A stretch of 64,000 bases of DNA from Stenotrophomonas hibiscicola ATCC 19867 (GTDB lineage: Bacteria > Pseudomonadota > Gammaproteobacteria > Xanthomonadales > Xanthomonadaceae). This document shows positions 16,505-24,332 of this stretch, in pieces. Made by a program: the position numbers and the translations under genes. The notes below the pieces were generated by a model. That model was given only the letters and a program-made list of their open reading frames with translations. It had not been told where the DNA came from and ran no database searches. How positions within the stretch are numbered: the first letter of the stretch is position 1; the number at the start of each line of letters is the position of its first letter. The stretch is taken from assembly GCF_000382065.1 (NCBI RefSeq), contig NZ_KB907503.1, forward strand, positions 308,682-372,681, in the 5' to 3' direction.

Positions 16505-17398
16505 TCACCCCAACGCTTCCACCACCCAATCGATGAACACCCGCAGCCGCTGGCTCATGTGCCGGTTCGGCGGGAACATCACGTGCATCGGCATCGGTGG
16601 CAGCTGCCAGTCCTGCAGCAGCGGCAGCAGTTCGCCACGTGCCACATGCGGCGCGGCCATGTAGCTGGGCAGCGCGACCACACCCAGTCCCGCCAACGCG
16701 GCCGCCAGATAGGCGTTGCCGTCGTCGAAGCCGACCGCATACCGGCCCTGCACTTCTACGCGCTCCTCGCCGCGCTGCGCGCTGAACACTCTCGCCCGGC
16801 CACTACGCGGGCTGAGGAAGCCGACCATGTGATGATCAGGCCCTTCCAGCGCGCGCGGGTCGGTCGGCAGGCCGAAGCGCTGCACATAGCCCGGGCTGGC
16901 GTGGAAACCGATCGGCAGGCTCGCCAACGGTCGCGCCACCAGCGCCGGGTCGGCCGGGATGCCGCCGCGGATCACGCAGTCGACGTTGTCGGCGATGACA
17001 TCGACCTCGCGGTCACTCACGCCGATATCCAGCCGGATCTCAGGGTAACGCGCCTGGAAATCCGGCAGCGCCGGCACCAGCCTCAACCGCGCATACGGCC
17101 CGGGCACGTCCACGCGCAGGCGCCCGCGCGGCTGGGTGGCCGCGTCGCCCAGCCCGCCTTCCACCTCTTCCAGCTCGGCCAGCAGGCGGGCGATGCGCGG
17201 GTAGTAGGCCGCGCCGTCGGCGGTGACGCTGACCCGGCGCGTGGTGCGGTTGAGCAGGCGCAGCCGCAGGTGTGCCTCCAGCTGCTGCACCAGCTGGGTG
17301 GCTGTGGTGCGGCTGATTTGCAGGGTCTGCGCCGCGCGGGTGAAGCTGCCGGTCTCCACCACCCGGGCAAACGCCCGCATCGCCTCGAAACGGTCCAT
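16505..17398 (-). CDS. LysR-family transcriptional regulator
   Basis: A 297-residue protein. The N-terminal winged helix-turn-helix is MDRFEAMRAFARVVETGSFTRAAQTLQISRTTATQLVQQLE (about 1-41 and onward), and a periplasmic-binding-protein-like effector domain covers about 90-295. Start 17398 is chosen because LysR domains begin at this Met. It is transcribed away from the RidA-type gene, and the 108-base space between them is the usual place for a LysR operator, so it may control that gene. The effector domain belongs to the CrgA-like group (GVSDREVDVIADNVDCVIRGG). Confidence 0.93.
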   Translation of the reverse strand: MDRFEAMRAFARVVETGSFTRAAQTLQISRTTATQLVQQLEAHLRLRLLNRTTRRVSVTADGAAYYPRIARLLAELEEVEGGLGDAATQPRGRLRVDVPGPYARLRLVPALPDFQARYPEIRLDIGVSDREVDVIADNVDCVIRGGIPADPALVARPLASLPIGFHASPGYVQRFGLPTDPRALEGPDHHMVGFLSPRSGRARVFSAQRGEERVEVQGRYAVGFDDGNAYLAAALAGLGVVALPSYMAAPHVARGELLPLLQDWQLPPMPMHVMFPPNRHMSQRLRVFIDWVVEALG

Positions 17399-17506
17399 GG
17401 CGGGCCATGATTGTTTAGAATTGGCAATCAATCTAGGCCGATCATCGCGGTTTATCCAGACAGCGCTGGCAGGGAGGATGGCGTTCTCTCCCACGGGATC
17501 TTCCCC

Positions 17507-17905
17507 ATGTCACAGCGTGATGTCGTTTTCCCCGCCGGACGCCAAGCCCTGTACGAGCGCAACCGCTACTCGCCGGCGATCCGGTCCGATGGCTTCCTGT
17601 TCGTTTCCGGCCAGGTCGGCAGCCGCGAGGACGGTTCGCCCGAGCCGGACTTCGAAACCCAGGTGCGCCGTGCCTTCGAGAATCTCAATGCGGTGTTGGC
17701 TGCCGCCGGCTGCACCTTCGATGACGTGATCGACGTGACCGTGTTCCTGGTCGATCCGGAAACCAACTTCGAGAAGGCCTGGGCGATCGTGCCCGAGTAC
17801 TGGGGCGAGGCGCCGCACCCGACCCTGACCGGTATCGGCGTGACCTGGCTGTACGGGTTCCAGTTCGAGATCAAGGTGATCGCGAAGCTGCCTGCAGACC
17901 GGTAG
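17507..17905 (+). CDS. RidA-family (YjgF/UK114) protein lacking the canonical arginine
   Basis: A 132-residue protein with FVSGQVGS, FENLNAVLAAAGCTFDDVIDVTVFLVD and a C-terminal FEIKVIAKL, all of the RidA fold. RidA deaminases need an Arg in the HPxR segment; here this reads HPTLTGIGVTWL, so the residue is absent and 2-aminoacrylate deaminase activity is doubtful. It may belong to one of the Rid4-7 type subfamilies. It is divergent from a LysR regulator. Its TAG stop codon is the TAG of a SMAG repeat that begins at 17902. Confidence 0.9.
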   Translation: MSQRDVVFPAGRQALYERNRYSPAIRSDGFLFVSGQVGSREDGSPEPDFETQVRRAFENLNAVLAAAGCTFDDVIDVTVFLVDPETNFEKAWAIVPEYWGEAPHPTLTGIGVTWLYGFQFEIKVIAKLPADR

Positions 17906-18016
17906 TGCCGGCCGCTGGCCGGCAATGTGTCGGGGGTCGAAAAGCGTGTCGACCAAGGTCGACCCCTACCGGGGGGCTGATCGTGCGACAGCAGCCGAGC
18001 GTGGGCTCGGCTCTAC
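17902..18016. repeat. Three SMAG-type palindromes between the RidA gene and the czc operon
   Basis: The units are GTAGTGCCGGCCGCTGGCCG at 17902, GTGTCGACCAAGGTCGACCCCTAC at 17947-17970 and AGCCGAGCGTGGGCTCGGCT ending CTAC at 18016. The first overlaps the RidA-family stop codon. From 18017 to 18137 I see only the presumed czc promoter region. Confidence 0.85.
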
Positions 18017-18137
18017 AGAAGCGCAGCCCGGTGGGCCGAAAGGCGTGCCCGGCCCACCTGAACGGGAGATTCCGACGTATTCCCGAAGCGGCCATTGATA
18101 TTGTATCCGGCGAAAACCGCTTGCTAGCCTCCCCTTC

Positions 18138-18470
18138 ATGCGCTGGATCACCCGCCACCTCCGTTCGACCCTGCTGATGCTGCTGATGGCGGCATTCGTG
18201 GTCGTGCCGGTGGCCGACGCCCTGGCGTGCACGGTGGAACCGCATGCCAGCACGGTGCATGTGGAATCCGCACCGGATGCCGATGGCGATACCGACGGCA
18301 AGCATGTCGGTGCCTGTGGCCACAACCACTGCCACCACTCCAACCTGAGCCTGCCGGCGCACACGATCGCCGCCTTCGGGGCGCCACTGCCGGCGCGCTG
18401 GATGAGTGCGGGCGATGCGGCGACCTATGCGGTCGCCCAGGATGAATTGACGCGTCCACCCCGGGCGTGA
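18138..18470 (+). CDS. CzcI-like periplasmic His-rich protein
   Basis: A 110-residue protein with a signal peptide (RSTLLMLLMAAFVVVPVADALA) and a metal-binding-looking centre, HVGACGHNHCHHS. Small proteins of this kind (CzcI, CnrX-like or simply DUF-type) precede czcCBA operons and are thought to sense or damp metal response in the periplasm. It is first in the operon, 56 bases before czcC. The N-terminal Cys pair and C-terminal acidic tail are visible, but no enzymatic motif is. The assignment rests on context and histidine content. Confidence 0.65.
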   Translation: MRWITRHLRSTLLMLLMAAFVVVPVADALACTVEPHASTVHVESAPDADGDTDGKHVGACGHNHCHHSNLSLPAHTIAAFGAPLPARWMSAGDAATYAVAQDELTRPPRA

Positions 18471-18526
18471 GTTGAGCGCGTCCCGCGATTGCGGGCTCCC
18501 GTTTCACTCACAACCGGAATCCCCCT

Positions 18527-19780
18527 ATGTCGATCCTGACACCTCGGTCGCCGCGTGCGGCCGGGCTGGTCGTCGCCGTGTTGCTGGGCCTGGCCCCGGC
18601 GGCATCGGTGATGGCGCAAGCCGCCCCCTCCTACGACACCCTGCTTGAACGCCTGGACCAGCTGCCCGGCACTCGTGTGGGCACGGCACTGGCCGAGGCC
18701 GCCGATGCGCGCGCCGACCAGGCCCGTGCGCTACCCAATCCCTCCCTTTCCTGGTCGGCCGAAAACGCCTGGGGCTCCGGCACATACCGCGGCATGGGCA
18801 AGGCCGACACCGTACTCACCCTGTCCCAGCCGCTGGAGGTCTGGGGCCAGCGTGGCGCGCGCGTTCGTGCCGCCCGTGCCGAGGCCCAGGCGGCCAACCT
18901 GCGTGGCGCGCAGAGTCGCAGCGACGTGGCCAGCCAGCTGGCGGTGGTCTATGCACAGGCGGAAAGTGCACTGCGCCGCTACACCCTGGCCGAGGAAGCA
19001 CTGTCACTGACCCGCGATGACGCCAACGCCGTCAACGCCATGGTCAAGCAGGGCCGCGAACCACAGCTGCGCGCGGTGCAAGCGCAGAGCGAAGTAGCCA
19101 ATGCCATGGCGTCGCTGGATGAAGCACAGGCGTTCCGCGATGCCGCGCTGGCCCGCCTGGCCGGCACCGCGCTGCTGGATGCGCCGGTGCAGTCGATCGA
19201 CAACAGCCTGCTCGACCGCGCACCGCCGCTGCCGCGCGGTGCCACCGATACCGCACTGGCAGTGCGCATTGCCGAAGCCGAAGCCGATGCGGCGAGCAAG
19301 CTGGTCGACGTGGAGCGCAAGCGCGCCCTGCCCGACCTCAGCGTCACCGCCGCACAGACCCGCTTCCGCGAAGGCGGCGAGCGTGCCTACAACCTCGGGC
19401 TCAGCCTCAGCATCCCGCTGTTCGACCGCAACCGCGGGGGCATACGCGCCGCCAATGCCGACCAGCGCGCAGCCGAAGCACGCCTGGACCAGCAGCGCCG
19501 CGACAGCGAGGCCGCACGCCTCTCCGCCGTGGCCGGACTGAAGGCGGCCGGCAGCCGCACCCGCGCCGCCGATGAAAGCGTGGTCGCCGCCGAAGAGGCG
19601 TATCGCTTGGCCCGCATCGGCTTCGACGCCGGACGCATCTCGCAGCTGGAACTGCGCAGCACGCGCAGCGCCCTTATCGCCGCCCGCGCCGCCGCCGTGG
19701 ATGCGCGCCTGTCGCGCGTCGGCGCGGAAATCGATCTTGCCCGCCTGGAAGGGCGCGCGCCCTTTGTGGAGGCCCCATGA
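18527..19780 (+). CDS. czcC: Outer membrane factor of a heavy-metal RND efflux pump
   Basis: A 417-residue TolC-superfamily protein with a signal peptide (VVAVLLGLAPAASVMAQA). Two long Ala/Arg-rich helical hairpins, for example VRAARAEAQAANLRGAQSRSDVASQLAVVYAQAESALRRY, and the internal repeat around LPDLSVTAAQTRFREGGERAYNLGLSLSIPLFDRNRGGI are typical of CzcC. It forms the outer membrane channel of a tripartite CzcCBA system. Its stop overlaps the czcB start by 4 bases, implying translational coupling. Confidence 0.9.
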   Translation: MSILTPRSPRAAGLVVAVLLGLAPAASVMAQAAPSYDTLLERLDQLPGTRVGTALAEAADARADQARALPNPSLSWSAENAWGSGTYRGMGKADTVLTLSQPLEVWGQRGARVRAARAEAQAANLRGAQSRSDVASQLAVVYAQAESALRRYTLAEEALSLTRDDANAVNAMVKQGREPQLRAVQAQSEVANAMASLDEAQAFRDAALARLAGTALLDAPVQSIDNSLLDRAPPLPRGATDTALAVRIAEAEADAASKLVDVERKRALPDLSVTAAQTRFREGGERAYNLGLSLSIPLFDRNRGGIRAANADQRAAEARLDQQRRDSEAARLSAVAGLKAAGSRTRAADESVVAAEEAYRLARIGFDAGRISQLELRSTRSALIAARAAAVDARLSRVGAEIDLARLEGRAPFVEAP

Positions 19781-20982
19781 CTCTCTCCCGTACTTTTCCG
19801 CTGATCGGCGGCCTCTTGCTGACCGCGCTGCTGGCCGGCTGCGCCGGCAACGCGCAGACGCCTGCCAATGAAGAACCCGCTGCGGCCAAGGCCGGCACCG
19901 ACGACGGCCATGGCCACGCGCCCGGCAGCAAGGAAGCCAAGGCGGAAGCCGCCAAGGCGCCGGCTGGCGCCGACGAAGGCGTGGTGCCGCTGACCCCGGA
20001 GCAGATCAAGGCGTCCGGTATCGAGGTGGTCGCCATCGGCCGCGGTGGCGGTGGCTCGACGCGCCTGTCCGGCCGCGTCGAGCCGTCGGTGGGCGCACGT
20101 GCCTCGGTGGCGTCGACCGTTACCGGCCGCGTCGAACGCGTGCTGGTCGCACCGGGCACCGCAGTGAAGCAGAACCAGGCCCTGGCCATCGTGGTCAGTG
20201 GCGAAGCGGCGGTGTTCCGTGCCAATGCGCTGGCCGCCTCGGCCGAAGCCGAGGCCGCGCGCCTGGCCTATGGCCGCGACAAGGCGCTGGTCGACCAGGG
20301 CGTGGTCGCGCGCCAGGAGATGGAAGCCTCGCGCGCACGTTCGCTGGCGGCACAGGCCCAGGCCGCTGCCGCGCAGGCCCAGGCCGCCGCCAACGGCGCG
20401 CCCGATGCCAGTGGCCGCGTGCGCATCACCAGCCCGGTGGCCGGCATCGTCGGTAACGTGCAGGTCACTCCGGGCGGTGTGGTCGCCGCCGGCAGTGCAG
20501 TCGCCGATGTCGCCGACCCGTCGATGAACGAGCTGGTGTTCACCGCACCGCCGGCGCTGGCTGCACAGGTCACGCCGGGCATGAAGCTGGAAGTGAGTGT
20601 GCCGGGGGGCAGCTTCACCGCCACCGTCACCGGCTCGGCCGCCGATGTCCGCCAGCAGGGGGGCGTCGCGGTGATCCGCGCCACGCCGGTCGATGCGCCA
20701 CTGCCGCCGGCCGGTTCGCCGGTGTCAGCCGTGGTGGTCACCGAAGGCCAGGACGGTTCGCTCAGCGTGCCCGCTGATGCGGTGCAGAACGTCGATGGCA
20801 GCAGCGCGGTGTTCGTCGCCGTCGAAGGCGGCTTCAAGGCGCAGCCGGTACTGGCCGGGCGTCGCGCCGGCGACCGTATCGAGATCCTCGGTGGGCTGAC
20901 CGGCAACGAGCGCATCGTCGGTGCCAACGCCTTCCTGCTCAAGGCCGAACTGGCCAAGGGCGAAGCCGAGCACGGCCACTGA
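19777..20982 (+). CDS. czcB: Periplasmic adaptor (membrane fusion protein) of a heavy-metal RND pump
   Basis: A 401-residue lipoprotein (lipobox LLAGC) with an acidic, His-containing stretch near the N-terminus (GTDDGHGHAPGSKEAK). The barrel-sandwich and alpha-hairpin domains follow: RVERVLVAPGTAVKQNQALAIV, then an Ala-rich helix pair, then ITSPVAGIVGNVQVTPGGVV. A C-terminal domain includes FVAVEGGFKAQPVLAGRRAGDRIEILGGL. It bridges CzcA and CzcC. The protein ends AEHGH, and czcA begins 10 bases later. Confidence 0.92.
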   Translation: MTLSRTFPLIGGLLLTALLAGCAGNAQTPANEEPAAAKAGTDDGHGHAPGSKEAKAEAAKAPAGADEGVVPLTPEQIKASGIEVVAIGRGGGGSTRLSGRVEPSVGARASVASTVTGRVERVLVAPGTAVKQNQALAIVVSGEAAVFRANALAASAEAEAARLAYGRDKALVDQGVVARQEMEASRARSLAAQAQAAAAQAQAAANGAPDASGRVRITSPVAGIVGNVQVTPGGVVAAGSAVADVADPSMNELVFTAPPALAAQVTPGMKLEVSVPGGSFTATVTGSAADVRQQGGVAVIRATPVDAPLPPAGSPVSAVVVTEGQDGSLSVPADAVQNVDGSSAVFVAVEGGFKAQPVLAGRRAGDRIEILGGLTGNERIVGANAFLLKAELAKGEAEHGH

Positions 20983-20992
20983 GGAGGCGACC

Positions 20993-23900
20993 ATGTTCAA
21001 GCTGATCATTGAAACAGCGGTGCGCCACCGCTGGCTGGTGGTGTTCATGGCCGCGCTGATCGCCGCCGTGGGCCTGTTCCAGCTCGGCAAGCTGCCGATC
21101 GACGCGGTGCCGGACATCACCAATCGCCAGGTACAGATCAACACGGTGGCGCCGGCGCTGACCCCGGAGCAGATCGAGCGGCAGGTGACCTACCCGCTGG
21201 AAACCGCGCTGGCCGGCATTCCCGGCCTGACCACCACCCGTTCGCTGTCGCGCAATGGCTTCTCGCAGGTCACCGCGATCTTCACCGATGCCACGGACAT
21301 CTACTTCGCCCGCCAGCAGGTAGCCGAGCGCATGCGCGAAGCGTCGGAAGACCTGCCCGATGGTGCATCACCGATGCTGTCGCCGGTCACCACCGGCCTC
21401 GGTGAAGTGCTGATGTGGACGGTGGACTTCACCACGTTCGACCCAGCCAAGCTGGCCAAGCCCGGTGAAGCCGGCTGGCAGGCCGGTGAGGTCTACCGCA
21501 CACCGGAAGGCAACCTGCTGCGCACGTCGGAGGAACGCGCGACCTACCTGCGCACCGTGCAGGACTGGATCATCGCGCCGCAGATGCGTTCCAGTCCGGG
21601 GCTGGCCGGCGTCGATACGGTCGGTGGCTACGTCAAGGAATACGGCGTGCATCCGGACAGTGCCAAGCTGGCCGCGCACGGCCTCGGCCTGGCCGACCTG
21701 GTCACTGCCCTGCAGCGTTCCAACGTGCAGGCCGGTGCCGGTTTCGTGCAGCGTGCCGGCGAGGGCCTGGTGGTACGTGCCGACGGCCTGGCGCTGACCA
21801 CCGACGACCTGGCGCAGGCGCCGGTGGCCACCCGCAATGGCGTGGTGGTGCGCGTGGCCGATGTGGCCGACGTCGACCTGAGCCGCGCGCCGCGCCTGGG
21901 TGCGGCCAGCCGCAATGGCCATGAAGCCGTGCTGGGTACCGCGCTGATGATCGCCGGTGGCAACAGCCGCACCGTGGCGCAGGCCGCTGCGGCGCGCCTG
22001 GAACAGGTGAACAAATCGCTGCCGGCCGACATCGTGGCGGCACCGGTGCTGGACCGCAGCGTGCTGGTCAATTCCACCATCAAGACCGTGGCCAGGAACC
22101 TCACCGAGGGCGCACTGCTGGTGGTGGTGGTGCTGTTCCTGCTGCTGGGCAACCTGCGTGCGGCGACGATCACCGCGCTGGTGATCCCGCTGTCGTTCCT
22201 GTTCGCAGTGATCGGCATGAACCGCTTCGGCATCAGCGGCAACCTGATGAGCCTGGGTGCGTTGGACTTCGGCATCCTGGTGGATGGCGCGGTGATCGTG
22301 GTCGAGTCGACCCTGCTGATGCTGGGCCAGCGCCGCGCCGAACTGGGCCGTGCGTTGACCGCGATGGAACGGCTGCGCGTGGCCGCCGATTCGGCAATGA
22401 AGATGGCGCGACCGGCGGCGTTCGGCCAGCTGATCATCCTGCTGGTGTTCGCACCGATCCTCACCCTGGAAGGCGTGGAGGGCAAGACGTTCCACCCGAT
22501 GGCGGCGACCTTCATGCTGGCCCTGGTGGGTGCCTTCCTGTTCTCCTTCACCTTCGTGCCGGCGATGACGGCGCTGCTGGTGCGCGAGCCCAAGGTGAAG
22601 GAAGGCGATGCGCATGCGGACGACGGCGAGCACGAGACCAGGCTGATACGCGTGCTGCGTGCGCGCATCGAGCCGGTGATCCGCAAGGCCGTGGCGCATC
22701 CGCGCACGGTAGTGGCCAGTGCGGTGATGATGGTGGTGGTGGGCATCGGCTCGTTCTGGCTGCTGGGCCGCGAGTTCATGCCGACGCTGGACGAAGGCAA
22801 CGTGGCGATGCAGGCCCTGCGCGTGCCATCGACGTCGCTGGAGCAGTCACTGGCCATGCAACTGGCGTTGGAGAAGGTGATTGCCAAGCAGCCGGAAGTG
22901 GAAACCGTGTTCTCGCGTACCGGTACCGCCGAGGCGGCGATCGATCCGATGCCGACCAATATCTCCGACAGCGTGATCGTGCTGAAGCCGCGCAAGGACT
23001 GGCCCGATCCGAAGCTGGACAAGGAAGCCCTGGTGGCGCGCTTCGAGAAACTGGCCGGGCAGCAGCTGGGCAACAGCTTCGAGTTCAGCCAGCCAATCGA
23101 GCTGCGCTTCAACGAGCTGATTTCCGGCGTGCGTACCGACCTGGCCGTAATGATCTTCGGCGATGACTTCAGCCAGCTGCAGAAGGTGGCCGACCAGGTG
23201 GCGTTGAAGCTGCGCGCGGTGAACGGCGCGGCCGACGTGCGGGTGGAACAGATCTCCGGCCTGCCTACGCTCAACGTAGCGATCGACCACGTGGCGGCGG
23301 CGCAGTACGGGCTGACCGCCGCGGACGTGAGTGATGCGCTGTCCACCGGCATTGGCGGCACTGCGGCCGGCAAGATCTTCGAAGGTGATCGCCGCTTCAA
23401 CGTGGTGGTGCGCCTGGACGATGCCTCGCGCAACGATCCGGACCAGCTCGCGTCACTGCCGATCGCCACGCCGTCAGGGCTGGTGATTCCGCTGTCGTCG
23501 GTGGCGCGCATCACGGTGAGCGAAGGGCCGAACCAGATCAGCCGCAACAATGGCAGCCGCCGTGTGGTGGTGCAGGCCAATGTGCGTGGCCGCGACCTGG
23601 GCGGCTTCGTCGGCGAGGCACAGGCCGCGGTGGCCGACGTGGCGCTGCCGCCGGGTGCCTACCTGACCTGGGGCGGTCAGTTCGAGAACCTGCAGCGCGC
23701 GGAGAAGCGGCTGGCGACGGTGGTACCGGTGGTGTTCCTGCTGATCGGCAGTCTGCTGTTCATGGCGCTGCGCAGCGGCAAGGAAGCCATTCTGGTGTTC
23801 AGCTGCGTGCCGTTGGCGCTGGTCGGCGGCATCCTCGCGCTGCTGCTGCGTGGCATGCCGTTCTCGGTATCGGCGGCGGTTGGCTTCATCGCCGTCTCCG

Positions 23901-24202
23901 GCGTGGCGACCTTGAACGGCTTGGTGTTGATGCAGGCGATCCGCGAGCGCCTCGACGCCGGCGACCTGCCGCTGCAGGCGGCGATCAACGGTGCCTCCAG
24001 CCGCATCCGCGCGGTGCTGATCACGGCGCTGGTAGCGATCGTCGGCTTCATTCCGATGGCGATTGCCAGCGGTTCCGGTGCGGAGGTGCAGAAGCCGCTG
24101 GCGACGGTGGTGATCGGTGGCCTGATCACCGCCACCGTGCTGACCCTGCTGGTGCTGCCGACGTTTGCCGCGCGCGTGGCCAAGCCGCGGGCGGTGGGGT
24201 GA
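20993..24202 (+). CDS. czcA: Heavy-metal efflux RND transporter, CzcA type
   Basis: A 1069-residue inner membrane proton antiporter with twelve predicted membrane segments and two large periplasmic loops. The fourth segment has GALDFGILVDGAVIVVE with Asp425, Asp431 and Glu438, the charged residues of the HME subfamily. The HME1 signature DFGx3DGAx3VEN for Co/Zn/Cd pumps matches except that the last Asn is Ser. Start 20993 (MFKLIIETAVRHRWLVV) follows a GAGGAGGC ribosome site. It expels divalent metal from periplasm or cytoplasm through CzcBC. No metal-responsive regulator is adjacent. A GGGTCGGA hairpin begins 9 bases after the stop. Confidence 0.95.
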   Translation: MFKLIIETAVRHRWLVVFMAALIAAVGLFQLGKLPIDAVPDITNRQVQINTVAPALTPEQIERQVTYPLETALAGIPGLTTTRSLSRNGFSQVTAIFTDATDIYFARQQVAERMREASEDLPDGASPMLSPVTTGLGEVLMWTVDFTTFDPAKLAKPGEAGWQAGEVYRTPEGNLLRTSEERATYLRTVQDWIIAPQMRSSPGLAGVDTVGGYVKEYGVHPDSAKLAAHGLGLADLVTALQRSNVQAGAGFVQRAGEGLVVRADGLALTTDDLAQAPVATRNGVVVRVADVADVDLSRAPRLGAASRNGHEAVLGTALMIAGGNSRTVAQAAAARLEQVNKSLPADIVAAPVLDRSVLVNSTIKTVARNLTEGALLVVVVLFLLLGNLRAATITALVIPLSFLFAVIGMNRFGISGNLMSLGALDFGILVDGAVIVVESTLLMLGQRRAELGRALTAMERLRVAADSAMKMARPAAFGQLIILLVFAPILTLEGVEGKTFHPMAATFMLALVGAFLFSFTFVPAMTALLVREPKVKEGDAHADDGEHETRLIRVLRARIEPVIRKAVAHPRTVVASAVMMVVVGIGSFWLLGREFMPTLDEGNVAMQALRVPSTSLEQSLAMQLALEKVIAKQPEVETVFSRTGTAEAAIDPMPTNISDSVIVLKPRKDWPDPKLDKEALVARFEKLAGQQLGNSFEFSQPIELRFNELISGVRTDLAVMIFGDDFSQLQKVADQVALKLRAVNGAADVRVEQISGLPTLNVAIDHVAAAQYGLTAADVSDALSTGIGGTAAGKIFEGDRRFNVVVRLDDASRNDPDQLASLPIATPSGLVIPLSSVARITVSEGPNQISRNNGSRRVVVQANVRGRDLGGFVGEAQAAVADVALPPGAYLTWGGQFENLQRAEKRLATVVPVVFLLIGSLLFMALRSGKEAILVFSCVPLALVGGILALLLRGMPFSVSAAVGFIAVSGVATLNGLVLMQAIRERLDAGDLPLQAAINGASSRIRAVLITALVAIVGFIPMAIASGSGAEVQKPLATVVIGGLITATVLTLLVLPTFAARVAKPRAVG

Positions 24203-24210
24203 GGTGAGAG

Positions 24211-24249
24211 GGGGTCGGAGCCCCGCCCTTCGGGCGGGGCTCTGACCCG
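24211..24249 (+). repeat. GGGTCGGA-family hairpin after czcA
   Basis: GGGGTCGGAGCCCCGCCC-TTC-GGGCGGGGCTCTGACCC. Compared with the copy at 40010, both arms differ in a way that keeps pairing. It is well placed as a 3' stabiliser or weak terminator of the czc operon. Confidence 0.8.
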
Positions 24250-24261
24250 ATCGCATCACGC

Positions 24262-24322
24262 TCGCCGGGCATGGCCCGGCGCTACCACCGCGCATTCTGG
24301 TAGCGCCGGGCCATGCCCGGCG
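24262..24322. repeat. SMAG dimer (GCGCCGGGCCATGCCCGG class), tail-to-tail
   Basis: An inverse copy ending GGCGCTAC at 24284 is followed by a direct copy starting GTAGCGCCGGGCCATGCCCG at 24300. Both lie between czcA and the convergent DUF885 gene. Confidence 0.9.
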
Positions 24323-24332
24323 ACGCGTCGGG

